Of a stretch of DNA of 64,000 bases, positions 34,715 through 45,614 are shown one piece after another. The stretch comes from Ovis canadensis. Lineage: Eukaryota > Chordata > Mammalia > Artiodactyla > Bovidae. The translations under genes and the position numbers were made by a program. The notes under the pieces were generated by a model, which saw only the letters and a list, made by a program, of their open reading frames with translations, did no database searches and was not told the origin of the DNA. Positions within the stretch are counted from its first letter, which is position 1; each line of letters begins with the position of its first letter. The stretch covers positions 111,076,501 through 111,140,500 of the forward strand of contig NC_091245.1 in assembly GCF_042477335.2 (NCBI RefSeq). Reading direction: 5' to 3'.

Positions 34715-35586
34715 AAAAGAATGTCTCAATTAGCAATAGTCGCTCCTCGAATAAACCTCATTGGCTATGATACTGCCACTGCGCAAAACTGGAGAAAAGG
34801 GAACCCTCCTACACTGTTGGTGGGAATGCAAACTAGTACAACCACTATGGAAAACAGTGTGGATATTCCTTAAAAAATTGCAAATAGAACTGCCATATGA
34901 CCCAGCAATCCCACTGCTGGGCATACACACCGAGGAAACCAGAATTGAAAGAGACACATGTATCCCAACGTTCATCGCAGCACTGTTTATAATAGCCAGG
35001 ACATGGAAACAACCTAGATGTCCATCAGCAGATGAATGGATAAGAAAGCTGTGGTACATATACACAATGGAGTATTACTCAGCCGTTTAAAAGAATACAT
35101 TTGAATCAGTTCTGATGAGATGGATGAAACTGGAGCCTATTATACAGAGTGAAGTAAGCCAGAAAGAAAAACACCAATACAGTATACTAACACATATATA
35201 TGGAATTTAGAAAGATGGCAATGATGACCCTGTATGCAAGACAGCAAAAAAGACACAGATGTGTATAGCAGATTTTTGGACTCAGAGGGAGAGGGAGAGG
35301 GTGGGATGATTTGGGAGAATGGCATTGAAACATGTATACTATCATGTAAGAATCGAATCGCCAGTCTATGTCCAATGCAGGATACAGCATGCTTGGGGCT
35401 GGTGCAAAGGGATGACCCAGAGGGATGTTGTGGGGAGGGAGGTGGGAGGAGGGTTCATGTTTGGGAACGCATGTACACCCGTGGTGGATTCATGTCAATG
35501 TATGGCAAAACCAATACAGTATTGTAAAGTAAAATAAAATAAAAATAAAAATTTAAAATTAAAAAAAAAAAAAAGAATGTCTCAAT
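34715..35586 (+). mobile_element. U4 snRNA/L1 chimeric insertion, 16-bp TSD
   Basis: AAAAGAATGTCTCAAT occurs at 34715-34730 and again at 35571-35586 after the A tail. The insert between has two parts. 34731-34787 is the 5' part of U4 snRNA on the minus strand. 34788-35570 is the 3' end of ruminant L1 (ORF2 end and 3' UTR) on the + strand with its A-rich tail. The duplication lies outside the U4 piece, so both parts arrived together. The last five bases of the left TSD (TCAAT, 34726-34730) also match antisense U4, giving the microhomology expected if the target end primed on U4 RNA. Confidence 0.88.
34726..34787 (-). ncRNA. U4 snRNA pseudogene fragment (5' 62 nt)
   Basis: On the minus strand it reads TTTGCGCAGTGGCAGTAT, a match to U4 from about nt 4. 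It continues through AGCCAATGAGGTTTAT (part of the U4 stem II / 5' stem-loop region) to TTGCTAATTGA at about nt 65. I count five or so mismatches to the U4 sequence I know. The 3' half of U4, including the Sm site, is absent. It is not a functional snRNA gene, but part of the chimeric retro-insertion. Confidence 0.88.
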
Positions 35587-36130
35587 GTTGCAAAGGTCTT
35601 TCTAGGCCCACTACCACAATTTACATTTTAAGATAACAGGATTAGTACTAACAATGGAAAGATCTTACCAGACCCACTTACCATTCAATATTACAGTAAT
35701 CCAAGTCTATGCCCCAACCATTAATGCTGAAGAAGTTGAATGGTTCTATGAAGATCTACAAGACCTTCTACTCCTTTTCATTATAGGGGACCGGAATGCA
35801 AAAGTAGGAGGTCAAGAAACAGAAGTAGCTGGCAAATTTGGCCTTGGAATACAGAATGAAGCAGGGGAAAGGCTAATAGAGTTTTTCCAAGAGAACACAC
35901 TGGTCATAGCAAACACCCTCTTACAACAACACAAAAGCAGACTCTACACATGAACATCAACAGATGGTCAACACCAAAATCAGATTGCTTATATTCTTTG
36001 CAGTCAAATATGGAGAAGCTCTATACAGTCAGTAAAAAAAAAAAAAAAGACTGGGAGCTGACTATGGCTCAGATCATGAACTCCTTATTGTCAAATTTAG
36101 ACTTAAATTGAAGAAATTAGGGAAAACTAC

Positions 36131-36449
36131 TAGACCATTCAGTTCAGTCACTCCGTCATGTCCGACTCTTTGCGACCCCACGAATTGCAGCACACCAGGC
36201 CTCCCTGTCCATCACCAACTCCTGGAGTTTACTCAGACTCATGTCCATCGAGTCAGTGATGCCATCCAGCCATCTCATTCTCTGTCGTCCCCTTTTCCTC
36301 CTGCTCCCAATCCCTCCCAGCATCAGAATATTTTCCAATCTTTTCCAATGAGTCAACTCTTAGCATGAAGTGGCCAAAGTATTGGAGTTTCAGCTTTAGC
36401 ATCATACCTTCCAAAGAACACCCAGGCCTGATCTCCTTTAGACCATTCA
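36131..36449 (-). mobile_element. BovB 3'-end fragment nested in BovB, 11-bp TSD
   Basis: TAGACCATTCA flanks it at 36131-36141 and 36439-36449. It holds the terminal 297 bp of BovB in reverse orientation. Confidence 0.94.
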
Positions 36450-36581
36450 AGTATGACTGAAATCAAATCCTTAATGATTATACAGTGGAAGTGAGAAATA
36501 GATTTAAGGGACTAGATCTGATGATAGAGGGCTTGACGAACTATGGATGGAGGTTCATGACATTGTACAAGAGACAGGGAT

Positions 36582-37893
36582 CAAGACTGCTGGGGTCCAG
36601 CCCCGGTGGATCCAGGGTAATTCAAAGGGGAGACAGAATCAGCATCCTAGGAGAAAGCTATTTAATTAAAAGTATAAAGAGAGATTAGAAAAGAATAATG
36701 TAGTAGGAAAATTAGTGGAGAAAAAGAGGCTGAATAACTTGGTTTACATGGGATACCAATAAAACTTCGACATAGGCCACAGGCGTCTTTCTGTTCTCCC
36801 GAAGGAGAGGAGGCACTGAGGCCTCCCCAGTCCGATCTTAGAAGCCCAGGCAAAATTAGCAGGCTTGGTGAGTACCCATGCTCCAGATGGGAATTCAGCC
36901 AGAAAAACGGAGAATAAGAAAGAAACGACACGGGGGAATCAGTCTTTCCAGAAACTGATCCAATTTTTTTATTTTCAGGTTTGCTTATATACTTTTTGTT
37001 ATACATAGGGATGAGTACAGAGTCACCCGAGGTCAGCAGACCTGACCCTTGTCAAAACCAGGTGCTTCATATAAAATTATACAAAGGTTTTAAGGGTTTT
37101 ACATCATCTTCTGGCCATGAGACCTGCTGTCATTTTATGGCCCTTTCTGATAACAGTCAGTCAACCAGAAAACTTATTATTATTTTTTTTTTTTCAGAAA
37201 ACTTATTTTTTCCAGGGGTGATTTTTTCTTAAACCAGGCACCACCCTCCAAATAAATTTGCATTCCTATAGGGTGAGGGTGTAGTGGGTTACAATCAAGA
37301 AAAGGAATTTACTTAGCCTAAGGTTTAACATGATTAATCTTAAAGGTTAATACTTATTTCTCCTATATGCTAGTTATATTCATTATAAGGGCAGGGAATA
37401 TAGAAATTTAGCAGCAAATATTGGTTAAACAAATGAAAAACCCTTCACCAATATAATTTCTAATCAACCCACTATACTATACTAATAATATTCTAACTTC
37501 TCAAAAGAGTCTGTATTTAGAAAGTTTTAAAGCATCTTGTGCCTCTCATGGTTGGGAGGCTGTAAACAATCACACGTGGCCAGACGAACCTCCTCAGGCA
37601 GGCTAGAGAACCTTCAGAGGAGTTTGTAAGCTGAAACACTCTTGTCACGCCCAGGAATTTTTATTAACTGGAGCTGCAAGTTAACTACTTCTCCGAGAGA
37701 GGTGGTGGGGGAACAGCGCCCTGTAAAGTCAGAAGTATAGGTGAGAGCATAAAACAGACTCTGGTTTTGGGGGCAGATGCTCAGGAACAGGGGGTTTCCT
37801 GAGGCTCGATCCCACCTTTGCATATGCCGAAGGCTCCTTCCTCATGACCTTTGCCATGGGCGGAGTTCCTCACGCTAGCTCCCGGCACAAGAC
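36582..37893. mobile_element. Solo LTR of an endogenous retrovirus, 6-bp TSD
   Basis: A 1300-bp unit (36588-37887) begins TGCTGGGGTCCAGCCCC and ends GCTCCCGGCA, the TG...CA pattern of LTR termini. CAAGAC flanks it at 36582-36587 and 37888-37893, and the host BovB sequence is contiguous across it. A 6-bp duplication is typical of class II (ERVK-like) elements. No gag, pol or env is present, so this is the product of LTR-LTR recombination. The minus strand carries AATAAA-like signals (TTAATAAAAATTCC near 37660), so I lean to a minus-strand LTR, without certainty. Confidence 0.87.
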
Positions 37894-39890
37894 TATCTCC
37901 GAGAAAAAGATATGCAAAACAGAAAAATGGCTGTCTTAGGAGGCCTTACAAATAGCTGTGAAAAGAAGGGATGTAAAAAGCAAAGGAGCAAAGGAAAGAT
38001 ATATCCATTTGAATGCAGAGTTCCAAAGAATAGCAAGGAGAGATAAGAAAGCCTTCTTCAATGATCAGCGGAAAAAAAAAAAAAAGAGAGGAAAACAATA
38101 GAATGGAAAAGACTAGAGACTTCTTCAAGAAAATTAGAGATACCAAAGGAACATTCCATGCAAAGATGGGCTCAATAAAGAACAGAAATGGTATGGACCT
38201 AATAGAAAGAGAAGATATTAAGAAGAGGGGGCAAGAATACACAGAAGAACTGTGCAAAAAAGATCTTCATGACCCAGATAATCACAGTGGTGTGATCACT
38301 CACCTAGAGCCAGGCATCCTGGAATGTGAAGTCAAATGGGCCTTAGGAAGCATCACTATGAACAAAGCTAGTGGAGGTGATGGAATTCCAGTGGAGCTGT
38401 TTCAAATCTCAAAAGATGATGCTGTGAAAGTGCTGTACTCAATGTGACAGCAAATTTGGAAAACTCAGCAAGGCCACAGGACTGGAAAAGGTCAGTTTTC
38501 ATTCCAATCCCTAAGAAAGGCAATGCCAAAGATTGTTCAAACTACTGCACAATTGCACTTATCTCGCACACTAACAAAGTAATGCTCAAAATTCCCCAAG
38601 CCAGGTTTCAACAATACATGAACCGTAAACTTCCAGATGTTCAAGCTGGTTTTAGAAAAGGCAGAGGAACCAGAAATCAAATTGTCACCGTCCTCTGGAT
38701 CATTGAAAAAGCAAGAGAGTTCCAGAAAAACAACTATTTCTGCTTTTTTGACTATGCCAAAGCCTTTGACTCTGTGGATCACAAGAAACTGGAAAATTCT
38801 GAAAGAGATGGGAATATCAGACCACCTAACCTGCCTCTTGAGAAACCTGTATGCAAGTCAGGAACATGGACCAGAACATGGACCAGAACATGGACCAGCA
38901 GACTGGTTCCAAATAGGAAAAGGAGTATGTCAAGGCTGTATATTGTCACCCTGCTTATTTAACTTACATGCAGAGTACCTCATGAGAAATGCTGGGCTGG
39001 AAGAAGCACAAGATGGAATCAAGATTGCTGGGAGAAATATCAATAACTTCAGATATGCAGATGACACCACCTTTATGGCAGAAAGTGAAGAGGACCTAAA
39101 CAGCCTCTTGATGAAAGTGAAAGAGTGAAAGAGGAGCGTGAAAACGTTGGCTTAAAGCTCAACATTCAGAAAACAAAGATCATGGCATCTTGTCTCATCA
39201 CTTCTTGGCAAATAGATGGGGAAACAGTGGAAACAATTGCTGACTTTATTTTTTTGTGCTCCAAAGTCACTGCAGATGGTGATTGCAGCCATGAAATTAA
39301 AAGACTCTTACTCCTTGGGGAGAAAAGTTGTCACCAACCTAGACAACATATTAAAAGGCATAGATGTTACTTTGCCAACAAAGGTCCATTTAGTGAAAGC
39401 TATGGTTTTTCTAGTAATCATCTATGGATGTGAGAGTTGGACTCTAAAGAAAGCTGAGTGCCAAAGAATTGATGCTTTTGAACTATGGTGCTAGAGAAGA
39501 CTGTTGAGAGTCCCTTGGACTGCAAGGAGATCCAACCAGTACATCCTAAAGGAAATCAGTCCTGAATATTCATTGGAAGGACTGGTGCTGAAGCTGAAAC
39601 TCCAATACTTTGGCCACCTGATGTGAAGAACTGACTCCCTGGAAAAGACCCTCATCCTAGGAAAGATTGAAGGTAGGAGGAGAAGGGGACGACAGAAGAT
39701 GAGATGCTTGGATGGCATCACTGACTCAATGTACATGAGTTTAAGTAAACTCCAGGAGTTGGTGATGGACAGGGAGGCCTGGCATGCTGCAGTTCATGGG
39801 GTCACAAAGAGTTGGACATGACTGACTGCATTGAACTGAAGTGAATCAGACCCAGTCACACAATATACATTTTAAGATGACAGGATTAGT

Positions 39891-41099
39891 CAGAAGGTTC
39901 TTAACAAGCAGAAACATGTCCTGGAGCACAATACATTGTGGTTACATAATCATTGGTACAGAGTTTAAGGGAAAACATATCCTTGAGCAAGATGAGTTGT
40001 TTTGTTGTGCAATCATTAGCTTTGGGCTTTAAAAAAAAACAAATGTTTTATGTGCTTAAGACAAAGGAATGTAGAAAAAAAGCATTTGTCCTTTCCTCCT
40101 TCTAGAGAACTCCTTCCTGGTCCTCCTCATCCTCTTTCTGTCCCCCTTTCTCCTCTTCCTCCCCCTTCCCCTCCCCTTCCCCCAGGACCCCTGACTTCTT
40201 ATCAACCTACCTAAGACTTAACTATCTCAATGTCTTGCAGTCTGATGGGCAAAACCAGCAGGACTAGTATGAAGGACAGAGATCATGTCTTTGTTCTGCT
40301 ATGTTCCATGTACCTTGAAGTGAGAATCACATAATGAGTATTTGTTGAAGGAATCACTGAATGAATGATTCACAGTTTCCAGAACTTTCATACTGGAAGA
40401 GACATCAGAGTCAGATCCTTTGACCCTAAGGGTACAGAGACCTTAGCCTGAGTGGCCTATCTAATAAAGCTGCACCCTTAAACATGGTTGGGCTCCACAA
40501 TGTTATAGACCCTTTCTACAGTGATGTTCATGGAGTCAAGAGCTCCTCTTCATCCTCCATCCACTGAGCAGAGCAAGACCATAGTCTAATGAGACAATTT
40601 GTTCCTATGGAAACCCTAGATCATCTATGTAGGGGAACAAAACATGCCACCCCAAAATGTCTCTCTGGCATGCAGATTATTTTGAGCTGAAAACAATTAA
40701 GCCTCAAAAGACTCAGGAAGAACATTTGACCTTCCCCAAAAGACTCAGGAAGAACATTTGACCTTCCCCAAACTGCCTTAAAGAATGTAGATGGAGGACA
40801 TGTTCCAGGAAAGGAGCCATCACCATAGATAACTGTAGTATGAATCAGGTGGTAGACAGGGCGAACCTAGGAATGTCTGTTTATTAATATTTCTTTCTGC
40901 ATTCCACTGTCTTTGCAAGGCCCAGCACACATTGATTTACTAAACTTTTGCTTTTCTATCTATGTGGATTCCTTTCTGCTCTTTGAAGTCCCAAATCACT
41001 ACCTGCAACATTCTTTTTTGTCTTTGAAGTTGGCATCTAAGGTGAGGTTTTTGGACATTTTGGCAAGTTACTCAGTTTTCCTGGGTTTCTCCTCATACA
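39891..41099. other. Unique intergenic sequence
   Basis: No gene is seen. It contains a polypyrimidine tract at about 40124-40187 (C and T runs) and a perfect 32-bp tandem duplication at 40705-40768 (unit starting AAAAGACTCAGGAAGAAC). Confidence 0.5.
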
Positions 41100-41314
41100 T
41101 TGTTGCTGTTGTTTAGCTGCTCAGGCATATCCTACTCTGTGGCAACTCCATGGACTGTAGCAAATAGGCTCCTCTGTCCATAGGATTCCTAGGCAAGAAT
41201 ACTGGAATGGGTTGCCATTTTCTTCTTCAGGGAATTTTCCCCACCCAGGGATGAAACCCATCTCTCCTGCACTTCGGGCAGATTCTTTACCATTGAGCCA
41301 CTGGGGAACCCACT
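41100..41314 (-). mobile_element. Bov-tA SINE, diverged
   Basis: Reverse orientation: GTTGTTTAGCTGCTCAGGCA start, AAGAATACTGGAATGGGTTG body, CCATTGAGCCACTGGGGAAC end. Confidence 0.9.
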
Positions 41315-42735
41315 TCTTTTATAAACACATGTCATTAAAACTTGTTTGATTTTCTCACGTTAATCTGTCTCACATCACTTTAATTCTTAGACCACTAGAA
41401 GAACCTGAAAGGACAGAGGAAAATCTCTCCCTCCCTAACACCTACATACTATCTACATGAGCAGGTTGATGAGCCCCATTGTTAATGATATCCCCAGACA
41501 TCACAGTGTTTGGATCTTGCGAATGTTACCTTGGGGACAGTCACTGTGACTTTGGGGAGAAGGACCCTGGAGTCCTGGGGCATAGGAGAATTGTCCTCTC
41601 TGACAGACTGCAATCTAGATGAAAGGAACAGGGCTGTAAGGAGGCACAGGAGAGCTGATATTGCTTCCCATTTGTTACTCCCAGATCCGACCAATCAGAG
41701 AAAGGAATGAACAAACTGACCCTGGTGGACTCTGAATTTTTCTTTTAGCCCTCCCTTTTAGAAGATTCTCTGGGAGCCATCTCTGCCACACAGAGCAGGA
41801 GTCCTGCCAGTCTTTGTTCTATACTCACAAGTCTTGCCCTCCTAGAAGACAGTGCTTCAGCCCTGCCTGTGAGATGTAAGTTACATTCCATGACTCAGTG
41901 AAGCATGGTTCTTGTCTGGCTAGTTGTAGCTTTATAACCCTTCCTCATGGACTATCACCTTCTTATTTTCTTTCCTAGGAATATTGTCAAGTGGAAAAAT
42001 GAATGTACAGCTATGTCACAAAACTTGGGAAGTAAAGACCATTATAAATACTAAAAAGTCATGCAGGAAGTGTTATTTGGGCATTAGTTGTATAAAAATC
42101 TCAGACGTTTCAAAGAACTTAGCTGAAGCTCAACATATATGAATGAAGCATGGTAATTGGGGGCATCCAGTCCTATCTTCTCCCCTCAACCTTCTATCAC
42201 ATTCCTGGCCTGTAGGGATTGAAGAAGAAAAATGGAACATCTGATTCTGGTTGAGCAAACCTGATTTTCCCCCTCTATTCTAGTAAAACATGTATTCCCT
42301 GAACACAGAAGTCCCCACCTAGTCCTGCCCCAGATATACAGAGGCCAGAAAGGGAGAGTCAGTGAATGGCTGGCTGGCTGGCTGAAATATTGGGTTCATG
42401 AGTGTAGGAGTTCAAAGCAGAGGTCCTGGACACAGGCACGCCTGTAGTATTGCTGCATTGGGAATGGCTTTTCCATTCCCACCCAATGCAGATCCTCCTC
42501 TGATCCTTAGGATTATCTCCCCTCCTTGAATACTGTGTTTCCTCCCCCACTACCTCCTTATCCTCACATCTCCAAAGGACAGAAAAACATCCTCTAATCT
42601 GCAAGCTGCACCACAAGTATTAGCTAGATGGAGACCAACTACCTTCTTGAAGTCAGGCTTGGGAGAGGAGAAAGGAAGATAACACAATAACCTGCATGAC
42701 TCATATTTTGAAATCTGTGCTCACCTTTTCCAACA
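41315..42735. other. Unique intergenic sequence, no gene recognised
   Basis: This is 1.4 kb. A minus-strand 70-codon open frame at 41482-41694 begins with a hydrophobic run that could pass for a signal peptide (LLCLLTALFLSS). It has no domain after it and no clear splice donor, so I do not call it a gene. A TGGC microsatellite (GGCTGGCTGGCTGGC) lies at about 42366-42381. Confidence 0.45.
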
Positions 42736-42930
42736 GTTGCCATTTATTGATGGCATGATCTACATTGGGGCCTCTGCTAAATGCCTTATGGGCATCTTCC
42801 CATGTAATCCTCTATCAGTCCTCTGAGATAGTTATTAGTACTGTGTTCATCTTACAGGTGAACAAACTGAAGCCTAAAGAGATGAGGAAATGTTTGTAAA
42901 GTCACATGTGAAGTAAGAGGAGCTAGCCTT
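42736..42930 (-). mobile_element. MIR SINE
   Basis: Reverse orientation: AAATGCCTTATGGGCATCTT, CCATGTAATCCTC, CATCTTACAGGTGAACAAAC, AAAGTCACATG. Confidence 0.75.
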
Positions 42931-43065
42931 ACTTCTGAAAATAGACCAGCCCTATGCCCAACCCCATTTGTGAATCTAGAGTTGGAGAAGAAGGGAAAGT
43001 GAGGATTGGACTTTTCAATTAATAGAGCTTTAAGAAATTCGTGACAAAAATCATCCCCAAACACA

Positions 43066-43116
43066 AGAGAAAGAGAATGAGAGAGGGAAATGGGGGAGGG
43101 AGGAAGAGAGGGAGAA
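43066..43116. repeat. Purine-rich (GA)n-like tract
   Basis: Almost uninterrupted A/G run (GAGAAAGAGAATGAGAGAGG onward). Confidence 0.8.
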
Positions 43117-43214
43117 TAAATATATGTGTGTTTAGGTGGGTCTCACACGCAAGTAGAACCCAGAATCAGGCAGAGTGGGGTTGGGGAGAACAGATGAAGA
43201 GAGGGAAATAGAAA

Positions 43215-43375
43215 TGTAATGTATTGTTTGCCTATTACATATCAAGGACTGTGCTTGGCTATTTACATACAGTAATTCATGTAATCTCCATAGTAACACT
43301 ATGAGTAGATATTATCCTCTCAATTTTATAGACGAGCCAATAGAGACAAATGAAATGAGCACACACAAAAATTAA
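43215..43375 (-). mobile_element. MIR SINE
   Basis: Reverse orientation: GCCTATTACATATCAAGGAC, TAATTCATGTAATCTCCAT, ATTATCCTCTCAATTTTATA. Confidence 0.75.
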
Positions 43376-43734
43376 GCATCCCTTGACTTACACTGGGCTT
43401 AAAGCTGGAGATTTCTATAAAGTTTAATATTTTGTTGTTTTCATCTGTTTACAGTTACTGGTACTTCAAACTCTCAATAAGTTTCAGTCTCTTCCTTGTG
43501 TTTACAGACTAGACAATGGAAGCAGAAACTAGGATACATTCCACAAAGAAGAAGGAGACTTGGGTATTAGAGCAAATGGTATTTGGAGAACATAAAAAGA
43601 AAGCAGGGCTGAAAAGAAAAGAGTTAGCACTGGATCACAGAATATCCTGGGTCCACACACTAGAATCTCAAATAGAAAAAGTAATAATTAATTTGAAAGA
43701 GAAAAAGTAGTCTCTTTTCTCGTGGCCTTATTCC

Positions 43735-43974
43735 AGACATTAGCTATGGTAGTTCATTTAGACACTAAGTCATGTCTGATTCTTGCAACCCTGTGAACTA
43801 TAGCCTGCCAGGCTCCTCTGTCCATGGGATTCTCCAGGCAAAAATACTGGAATGGGTTGCTATTTCCTTCTCCAGAATATCTTCCCCACCCAAGGATTGA
43901 ACCTGGGTCTCCTTCATTGCAGGAAGATTCTTTACTGGCTTAGCTACAAGGGAAGTCTTATAGACATTAGCTAT
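43735..43974 (-). mobile_element. Bov-tA SINE, 13-bp TSD
   Basis: A perfect AGACATTAGCTAT at 43735-43747 and 43962-43974 brackets a reverse copy. Confidence 0.94.
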
Positions 43975-44509
43975 TTTGAATTTAATTTGAACCATGAAAG
44001 CACGTAGTGTTATGTATCTTTATTTGCCAAGCCCTTCTGACCAGAGTTGGGGCTGGCCTCTTACCTCTCAGAAGTGTGACTTAAGTAGATTTCTGTCCCT
44101 GGCTTGGATTCTCTCTTTATGCATATGCCTTTACACTGTCTCTAACATGTGCTGGGCCATTGCTGGTCCAAACAGATGACTCTGGATGGAGTTCCAGGGC
44201 TGTGTCTGCTCTGGTCTATCATTCAATCTATTTTTCTGGTCCATCTACCTACCTCTCCACCTTTCAACTTCTAGCCAAGTTTTTTAGGTGTTTTCACTAC
44301 TCCATTTACATATCTACTCTCTTCCCATCCCTACGATATCTGCCTCCAATGCCAGGCCCCCCAAGTATCCTAAGAGGTCTTCACACACTTGGCCAGTGTC
44401 TGAATGCTGAGAACTTCTGTAACCCAGAGCTACCCCCACTGTGAATCCCTGCTCATGGCTGATGATGGCCCTAGACCAGTATTCTGTTTCCAGCCTGGAT
44501 GTTCAACCA

Positions 44510-44529
44510 TCTCACTTCATCTCTTTCAG
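44510..44529 (+). promoter_or_regulatory. Splice acceptor before OR10J3-like CDS
   Basis: A pyrimidine-rich stretch (TCACTTCATCTCTTTCAG) ends in AG at 44528-44529, 13 nt before the ATG. Vertebrate OR genes usually have a 5' non-coding exon spliced to the single coding exon. The same layout is seen at the other OR gene and, decayed, at the pseudogene (AG at 7130-7131). Confidence 0.65.
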
Positions 44530-44542
44530 ACCCAGATTCTCA

Positions 44543-45478
44543 ATGCCAAGACCTAATTTCACAGCTGTGGCAGAGTTTACCTTTGAAGGCTTTTCCATTT
44601 TTGGGTGGCAGCCCAGACTCATCCTCTTTGTGGTCTTTTTGGTCTTGTACCTGTTGACCCTTTCCAGCAATGCTATCATCTTGACAGTCATCTGCCACAA
44701 CCATCAGCTTCACACACCGATGTACTTCTTCCTGAGTGTGCTGTCCATTTCTGAGACCTGTTACACAGTGGCCATCATCCCCCGAATGCTGTCCAGTCTC
44801 CTCAGCCCCCAACATGCTATCTCTATTCCAGACTGTGCCACTCAGCTCTTCTTCTATCTCACTTTTGGTGTCAACAACTGCTTCCTGCTCACGGCCATGG
44901 GGTATGACCGCTATGTGGCCATCTGCAACCCCCTACGATATTCAGTCATCATGGGCAAGAAGACTTGTATACAACTGGCAGGGGGATCCTGGAGCATTGG
45001 CTTGAGCACAGCCACCATTCAAGTATCCTCTGTGTTCAGCTTGCCTTTCTGTGATGCCAGTGTCATCTCCCACTTCTTTTGTGACATCCGGCCCCTAATG
45101 AAGCTTGCCTGTGCTGATATCACCATCAAAGAACTGATCACTTTGCTCATCAGTCTGTGCGTCCTTGTTCTGCCCATGGTCTTGATCTTTATCTCCTATG
45201 TCCTGATTGTCTGCACCATCCTCAAGATGGCATCTGCTGAGGGTCGGAAAAAGGCTTTTGCCACGTGTGCCTCACACCTCACAGTAGTCATTGTCCACTA
45301 TGGCTGTACCTCCTTCATTTACCTAAAACCCAAATCACAAAACTCCCTGCAGGACAGACTGATCTCTGTAACCTACACTGTCATTACCCCGCTCCTAAAC
45401 CCCGTTGTATACAGCCTCCGGAACAAAGAGGTCAAGGATGCCTTGCTCAGAGCTTTGGGCAGAAAGTCCGTCTCTTAG
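44543..45478 (+). CDS. OR10J3: Olfactory receptor, OR10J family (OR10J3-like)
   Basis: A seven-transmembrane class A GPCR of olfactory neurons, expected to bind an odorant and signal through Golf and cAMP at the cilia; the ligand is unknown. It has 311 residues, the usual OR length. Landmarks are an N-glycosylation site NFT (5-7), LHTPMYFFL (56-64), conserved Cys98, and MGYDRYVAIC (119-128). ECL2 cysteines are at 170, 180 and 190, followed by FISYVLIVCTILK (216-228), KAFATCASHLTVV (237-249) and PLLNPVVYSLRNKEVK (283-298). The TM1 GN pair is changed to SN (42-43). The frame is open back to 44441, but I start at 44543. That start gives the normal OR N-terminus and lies just after a splice acceptor, which would place the upstream 34 codons in the intron. 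The symbol rests on remembered similarity to OR10J3. It could be another OR10J paralogue. Confidence 0.9.
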   Translation: MPRPNFTAVAEFTFEGFSIFGWQPRLILFVVFLVLYLLTLSSNAIILTVICHNHQLHTPMYFFLSVLSISETCYTVAIIPRMLSSLLSPQHAISIPDCATQLFFYLTFGVNNCFLLTAMGYDRYVAICNPLRYSVIMGKKTCIQLAGGSWSIGLSTATIQVSSVFSLPFCDASVISHFFCDIRPLMKLACADITIKELITLLISLCVLVLPMVLIFISYVLIVCTILKMASAEGRKKAFATCASHLTVVIVHYGCTSFIYLKPKSQNSLQDRLISVTYTVITPLLNPVVYSLRNKEVKDALLRALGRKSVS

Positions 45479-45608
45479 GTGCTAGTCATTCTCAATAACA
45501 TCAAAATTTTAAATGTTTGATGAGGTGTAGCAGTGAGGGAGTAATCAAATAAGAGAGAGTATGAGGGTTCCAGGTACCTAATCTGGGAAGCATCTGGGAA
45601 ATCAGAGG

Positions 45609-45614
45609 AATAAA
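45609..45614 (+). terminator. Candidate poly(A) signal for OR10J3-like
   Basis: The first AATAAA after the stop, about 130 nt downstream. It is not proved to be used. Confidence 0.45.

Larger units (their letters stand above)
35616..39890 (+). mobile_element. BovB LINE interrupted by BovB scrap and solo LTR
   Basis: A 31-bp direct repeat (35616-35646 and 39860-39890, two mismatches) flanks the element. Inside is BovB from the endonuclease (QVYAPTINAEE at about 35702, GDRNAKVGGQE) to the terminal GAACTGAA. The element is cut by a reverse BovB 3' fragment (36142-36438) and a solo LTR (36588-37887). When these are skipped the BovB reads continuously. The RT part (38061-39494) is broken by several frameshifts. 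A 12-bp unit repeated three times near 38863-38897 encodes EHGPEHGPEHGP. Confidence 0.92.

Noticed and set aside
35616-39890. Possibility that the composite BovB/LTR block is a complete provirus
   Set aside because: Only one LTR is present. All coding traces around it belong to BovB (YADD-type RTE), and no gag, pol or env of retroviral type is visible.
41482-41694. Minus-strand open frame with a hydrophobic N-terminus, considered as a first exon of an immune receptor such as FCER1A (a neighbour of OR10J in human)
   Set aside because: The residues after the hydrophobic run do not resemble an Ig domain or FCER1A, and there is no convincing splice donor.
42359-42616. 85-codon minus-strand open frame in the unique region upstream of the OR genes
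   Set aside because: No recognisable domain. It partly overlaps a TGGC microsatellite and has no exon-like borders.
44441-44542. Upstream start giving a 345-residue OR
   Set aside because: The extra 34 residues are unlike any OR N-terminus and include the splice acceptor tract just before the usual start.
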